A DNA stretch of 8,044 bases, from NCBI GenBank assembly GCA_023247875.1, contig JAHFFQ010000065.1:1-8044 (forward strand). The letters run 5' to 3'. Position numbers and translations under genes: made by a program. This document shows, one piece after another, positions 6,057 to 8,044 of this stretch. Numbering within the stretch: position 1 is the stretch's first letter; each line of letters opens with the position of its first letter. The stretch is from Candidatus Omnitrophota bacterium. GTDB lineage: Bacteria; Omnitrophota; Gorgyraeia; Gygaellales; Profunditerraquicolaceae. Under the pieces are notes generated by a model. That model ran no database searches. It saw nothing but the letters and a program-made list of their open reading frames with translations, and was not told the DNA's origin.

Positions 6057-7306
6057 TTATTGAGGGTGGGGCGAAATTAAAAGGGGAGGTAACTGTTTCC
6101 GGGGCAAAGAACGCGGTGTTGCCTATCCTGGCAGCCACCCTGCTTACCGATGAGCCGTGCCTGATAAAAAACGTGCCGAATCTGCGCGACACTAACAGTA
6201 TGCTTAAATTATTGCGCTCCCTGGGAAAGAGCGCTGAGTTTGATAAGGGTAAGGTCATGGTATCTAAGGGCCGGGAGACGAATTATATCGCCGAATATAA
6301 ATTGGTTTCTACAATGCGCGCCTCATTCTGCGTTTTGGGGCCGCTGCTGGGAAAATTGCGCAGGGCCAAGGTTTCCCTGCCCGGAGGATGCGTTATCGGG
6401 GCCAGGCCGGTGGACCTGCATCTTAAAGGGGTCAAAGCGCTGGGCGCGGATATCAACATTGATGCCGGTTATGTGGAGGCCAAGGCAAAGAGGCTGCACG
6501 GCGCCTATCTTTATCTGGGCGGGGTTTACGGTTCTTCGGTCTTGGCTACCGACAATGTAATGATGGCCGCGGTTTTGGCTGATGGCAAGACCGTAATTGA
6601 ATCCGCGGCCTGCGAGCCGGAGGTGGTTGATCTGGCGGAGTTCCTGATCAAAATGGGCGCTAAGATCAAAGGCCAGGGCACACCGATCATCGAGATAGAA
6701 GGAGTAAAACATTTACGCGGGGCAATCCATTCCATCATCCCGGACCGCATTGAAGCAGGGACCCTGATCTTAGCTTCACTTATTACCGGAGGGGACATAT
6801 TGATCAAGAACGTGCAGATCCGGCACCTGGGAGCATTGATCGATAAGTTGGATGAGGCAGGGGCGCATCTGGGGCATAGCGACGGAGCTTTGCGCGTAAA
6901 GGGCAACAGGAGATTAAAAGCAGTGAACATCACTACTCTTCCATATCCCGGATTTCCCACGGATATGCAGGCGCAGATGATGAGTTTAATGTCGGTTACC
7001 AGAGGCATCAGCGTGATCACCGAGAAGATCTATCCGGACAGGTTTATGCATGTCTCTGAGCTTAACCGTATGGGGGCGCATATCCAAAGAGAGGGTCCGC
7101 ATGCCATCGTTGAAGGGACAAAAAGTTTATCCGGCGCTCCGGTTATGGCCAGCGACCTGCGGGCATCCGCCTGCTTAGTCCTGGCTGGCCTGGCTGCCAG
7201 AGGCAAAACATCCATATCCAGGATATACCATCTGGAGCGCGGCTATGAGAACATTGAAAAGAAATTGATCAATCTGGGCGCGAAAGTATGGAGAGAAAAA
7301 GAATGA
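6044..7306 (+). CDS. murA: UDP-N-acetylglucosamine 1-carboxyvinyltransferase (MurA)
   Basis: The 420-residue protein, one longer than E. coli MurA, transfers enolpyruvate from PEP to UDP-GlcNAc, the committed cytoplasmic step of peptidoglycan synthesis. It shows the EPSP-synthase-like fold with [16 protein letters not shown] (19-34), where Lys22 is a conserved active-site residue. The catalytic loop is [18 protein letters not shown] (112-129). The active-site Cys at 116 is present, so the protein belongs to the class normally inhibited by fosfomycin rather than the Asp variants. The second domain has the signature [16 protein letters not shown] (about 304-319) and [15 protein letters not shown] (about 337-351), with the conserved Asp of PTDMQAQ. 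A late [17 protein letters not shown] block contains the conserved Arg. The start overlaps prmC by 13 bases, with GAGAGAG about 10 bases upstream. The end overlaps the trpG start as ATGA. It is clearly MurA and not AroA. Confidence 0.97.
   Translation: MDKLIIEGGAKLKGEVTVSGAKNAVLPILAATLLTDEPCLIKNVPNLRDTNSMLKLLRSLGKSAEFDKGKVMVSKGRETNYIAEYKLVSTMRASFCVLGPLLGKLRRAKVSLPGGCVIGARPVDLHLKGVKALGADINIDAGYVEAKAKRLHGAYLYLGGVYGSSVLATDNVMMAAVLADGKTVIESAACEPEVVDLAEFLIKMGAKIKGQGTPIIEIEGVKHLRGAIHSIIPDRIEAGTLILASLITGGDILIKNVQIRHLGALIDKLDEAGAHLGHSDGALRVKGNRRLKAVNITTLPYPGFPTDMQAQMMSLMSVTRGISVITEKIYPDRFMHVSELNRMGAHIQREGPHAIVEGTKSLSGAPVMASDLRASACLVLAGLAARGKTSISRIYHLERGYENIEKKLINLGAKVWREKE
7290..7295 (+). promoter_or_regulatory. 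Ribosome binding site favouring the second trpG start
   Basis: GGAGAG ends 7 bases before the ATG at 7303, inside the end of murA. The spacing fits this start. The earlier in-frame ATG at 7288-7290 overlaps the site itself and has no comparable site ahead of it. Confidence 0.6.
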
Positions 7307-7869
7307 TACTGATGATCGATAACTACGATTCTTTTACCTATAACCTGGTGCAGTATTTAGGGGAATTAGGCCAGGAGGTTAGGATATTCCGTAATGACGC
7401 GTTGACGATAAATGATATCAAGAAACTGAAACCCGCCAAGATCGTGATCTCTCCTGGGCCCGGGAGGCCGGAGGATGCCGGGATCACCTGCGAAGTTATC
7501 CGGGAATTCGCCGGCAAAATTCCCATCCTGGGGGTTTGCCTCGGCCATCAGGCAATAGGTTATGTTTTTGGAGGCAGGGTGGTGCGGGCCAGGAGGCTTA
7601 TGCACGGTAAAACCTCCAAGATATATCATAATAAAAAAGATATTTTTAGAGGGATACCCAATCCCTTTGTGGCTACGCGTTATCACTCTTTGCTGTTGGC
7701 CAGGGAAGACTTTCCCGGCTGCCTTGAAATAACCGCCGAGACCCGCGAAAAAGAGATAATGGGACTAAAACATAAAGTATATCCGGTTTGGGGGGTGCAG
7801 TTCCATCCCGAATCCATCCTTACCAAAAGCGGCAAGCAGCTGCTGGATAATTTTCTTAAGTTAAAATGA
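7303..7869 (+). CDS. trpG: Anthranilate synthase glutamine amidotransferase subunit (TrpG/PabA)
   Basis: This 188-residue class I glutamine amidotransferase releases ammonia from glutamine for a TrpE (anthranilate) or PabB (aminodeoxychorismate) partner. The N-terminus [19 protein letters not shown] is the family start. [11 protein letters not shown] (50-60) forms the oxyanion region, [10 protein letters not shown] (77-86) holds the nucleophile Cys79, and MHGKTS (100-105) and TRYHSL (125-130) follow. QFHPESILT (166-174) supplies the catalytic His168 and Glu170. The triad is complete and the length is typical. An in-frame ATG at 7288 would add MERKR; I prefer 7303 because of GGAGAG at 7290-7295, the ATGA overlap with the murA stop and the usual N-terminus. 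Sequence alone does not separate TrpG from PabA. The trpD start overlapping its stop favours tryptophan synthesis, but one subunit may serve both pathways, as in Bacillus subtilis. No trpE or pabB is adjacent upstream. Confidence 0.9.
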   Translation: MILMIDNYDSFTYNLVQYLGELGQEVRIFRNDALTINDIKKLKPAKIVISPGPGRPEDAGITCEVIREFAGKIPILGVCLGHQAIGYVFGGRVVRARRLMHGKTSKIYHNKKDIFRGIPNPFVATRYHSLLLAREDFPGCLEITAETREKEIMGLKHKVYPVWGVQFHPESILTKSGKQLLDNFLKLK

Positions 7870-8044
7870 TCAAAGAGCTGATCCATCAATTGATTGATAA
7901 GCAGGACTTAAGCGCTTCGCAGATGCAGCAGGTGATGCAGGAGATCTTAAGCGGGGCGACAGATACCGCGGATATCGTGATGTTTTTATCCGCGCTCAAT
8001 GAAAAAGGCCAGACCGTCAGCGAGCTGACCGCGGCTGTAAACGT
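7866..8044 (+). CDS. trpD: Anthranilate phosphoribosyltransferase, N-terminal part (3' end outside window)
   Basis: Only the first 59 codons plus two bases are present. The translation begins [20 protein letters not shown] and continues with [21 protein letters not shown] and [14 protein letters not shown]. This matches the N-terminal helical domain of TrpD: a dLs..ea...m..il.G pattern, then a hydrophobic f L.aL segment, then kGqT..El. The enzyme joins anthranilate to PRPP, the second step of tryptophan synthesis. The glycine-rich PRPP loop and catalytic residues lie beyond the window, so activity cannot be judged. The same N-terminal domain occurs in pyrimidine nucleoside phosphorylases, a less likely alternative given the ATGA overlap with trpG. 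No clear ribosome binding site precedes it; translation is probably coupled to trpG. Confidence 0.85.
   Translation, partial: MIKELIHQLIDKQDLSASQMQQVMQEILSGATDTADIVMFLSALNEKGQTVSELTAAVN

Noticed and set aside
6526..7020. Minus-strand open frame of 164 codons inside murA
   Set aside because: It lies wholly opposite a strongly conserved gene, resembles no family I recognise, and is expected from codon structure alone.
7288..7302. trpG starting at ATG 7288
   Set aside because: The added MERKR is absent from typical TrpG/PabA, and the binding site GGAGAG overlaps that start but is well spaced for 7303. It cannot be fully excluded.
634..7869. No gene in the window ends in TAG
   Set aside because: Nine complete stops, all TAA or TGA, are too few to suggest recoding. 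RF1 is intact, and TAG is often the rarest stop.
1..8044. Undescribed defence, mobile or biosynthetic system
   Set aside because: Every sizeable plus-strand frame belongs to a well-known housekeeping family, and no direct-repeat array, transposase, integrase or unknown protein is present.

Overview
The window is a compact, plus-strand block of housekeeping genes from a bacterium. In order it holds: the 3' end of polA, glgA, coaE, rho, rpmE, prfA, prmC (hemK), murA, trpG (pabA-like) and the 5' start of trpD. Every gene lies on the + strand. Most neighbours overlap: ATGA stop/start overlaps at polA/glgA, murA/trpG and trpG/trpD, and longer overlaps at glgA/coaE, prfA/prmC and prmC/murA. The only gaps of any size are 19 bases before rho and 106 bases between rho and rpmE. 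This looks like one long co-transcribed, translationally coupled unit. No stretch over 300 bases lacks a gene.

The protein families are bacterial: Rho, bL31, RF1, MurA and family A DNA polymerase. The bases look roughly balanced in GC by eye. MurA shows a peptidoglycan-making cell. The order coaE-rho-rpmE-prfA-prmC-murA, with weakly canonical motif variants, suggests an uncultured Gram-negative lineage. Candidatus Omnitrophota is my best guess, but that is an impression from memory and not a demonstrated placement.

Region by region: 2-2022 encodes DNA repair/replication (PolA) and then glycogen synthesis (GlgA). 2000-2629 makes the last enzyme of coenzyme A synthesis. A small hairpin sits in the last codons of coaE just before rho. 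2649-3908 encodes Rho. The 106-base gap after rho holds two clear inverted repeats and a strong ribosome binding site for rpmE, and is the most structured non-coding DNA in the window. 4015-6056 is a translation cluster: ribosomal protein bL31, release factor RF1, and PrmC, the methylase that modifies the GGQ glutamine of release factors. 6044-7306 is MurA, the first committed step of peptidoglycan synthesis. 7303-8044 begins a tryptophan (possibly also folate) branch with TrpG and TrpD.

I found no mobile element, CRISPR array, tRNA, rRNA, phage gene or defence gene, and no unrecognised protein. I do not think the window contains an undescribed biological system. The points most worth checking are a Tyr replacing the usual Lys/Arg in the Rho P-loop at E. 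coli position 181, the structured rho-rpmE spacer, and atypical residues in the RF1 recognition and GGQ loops.
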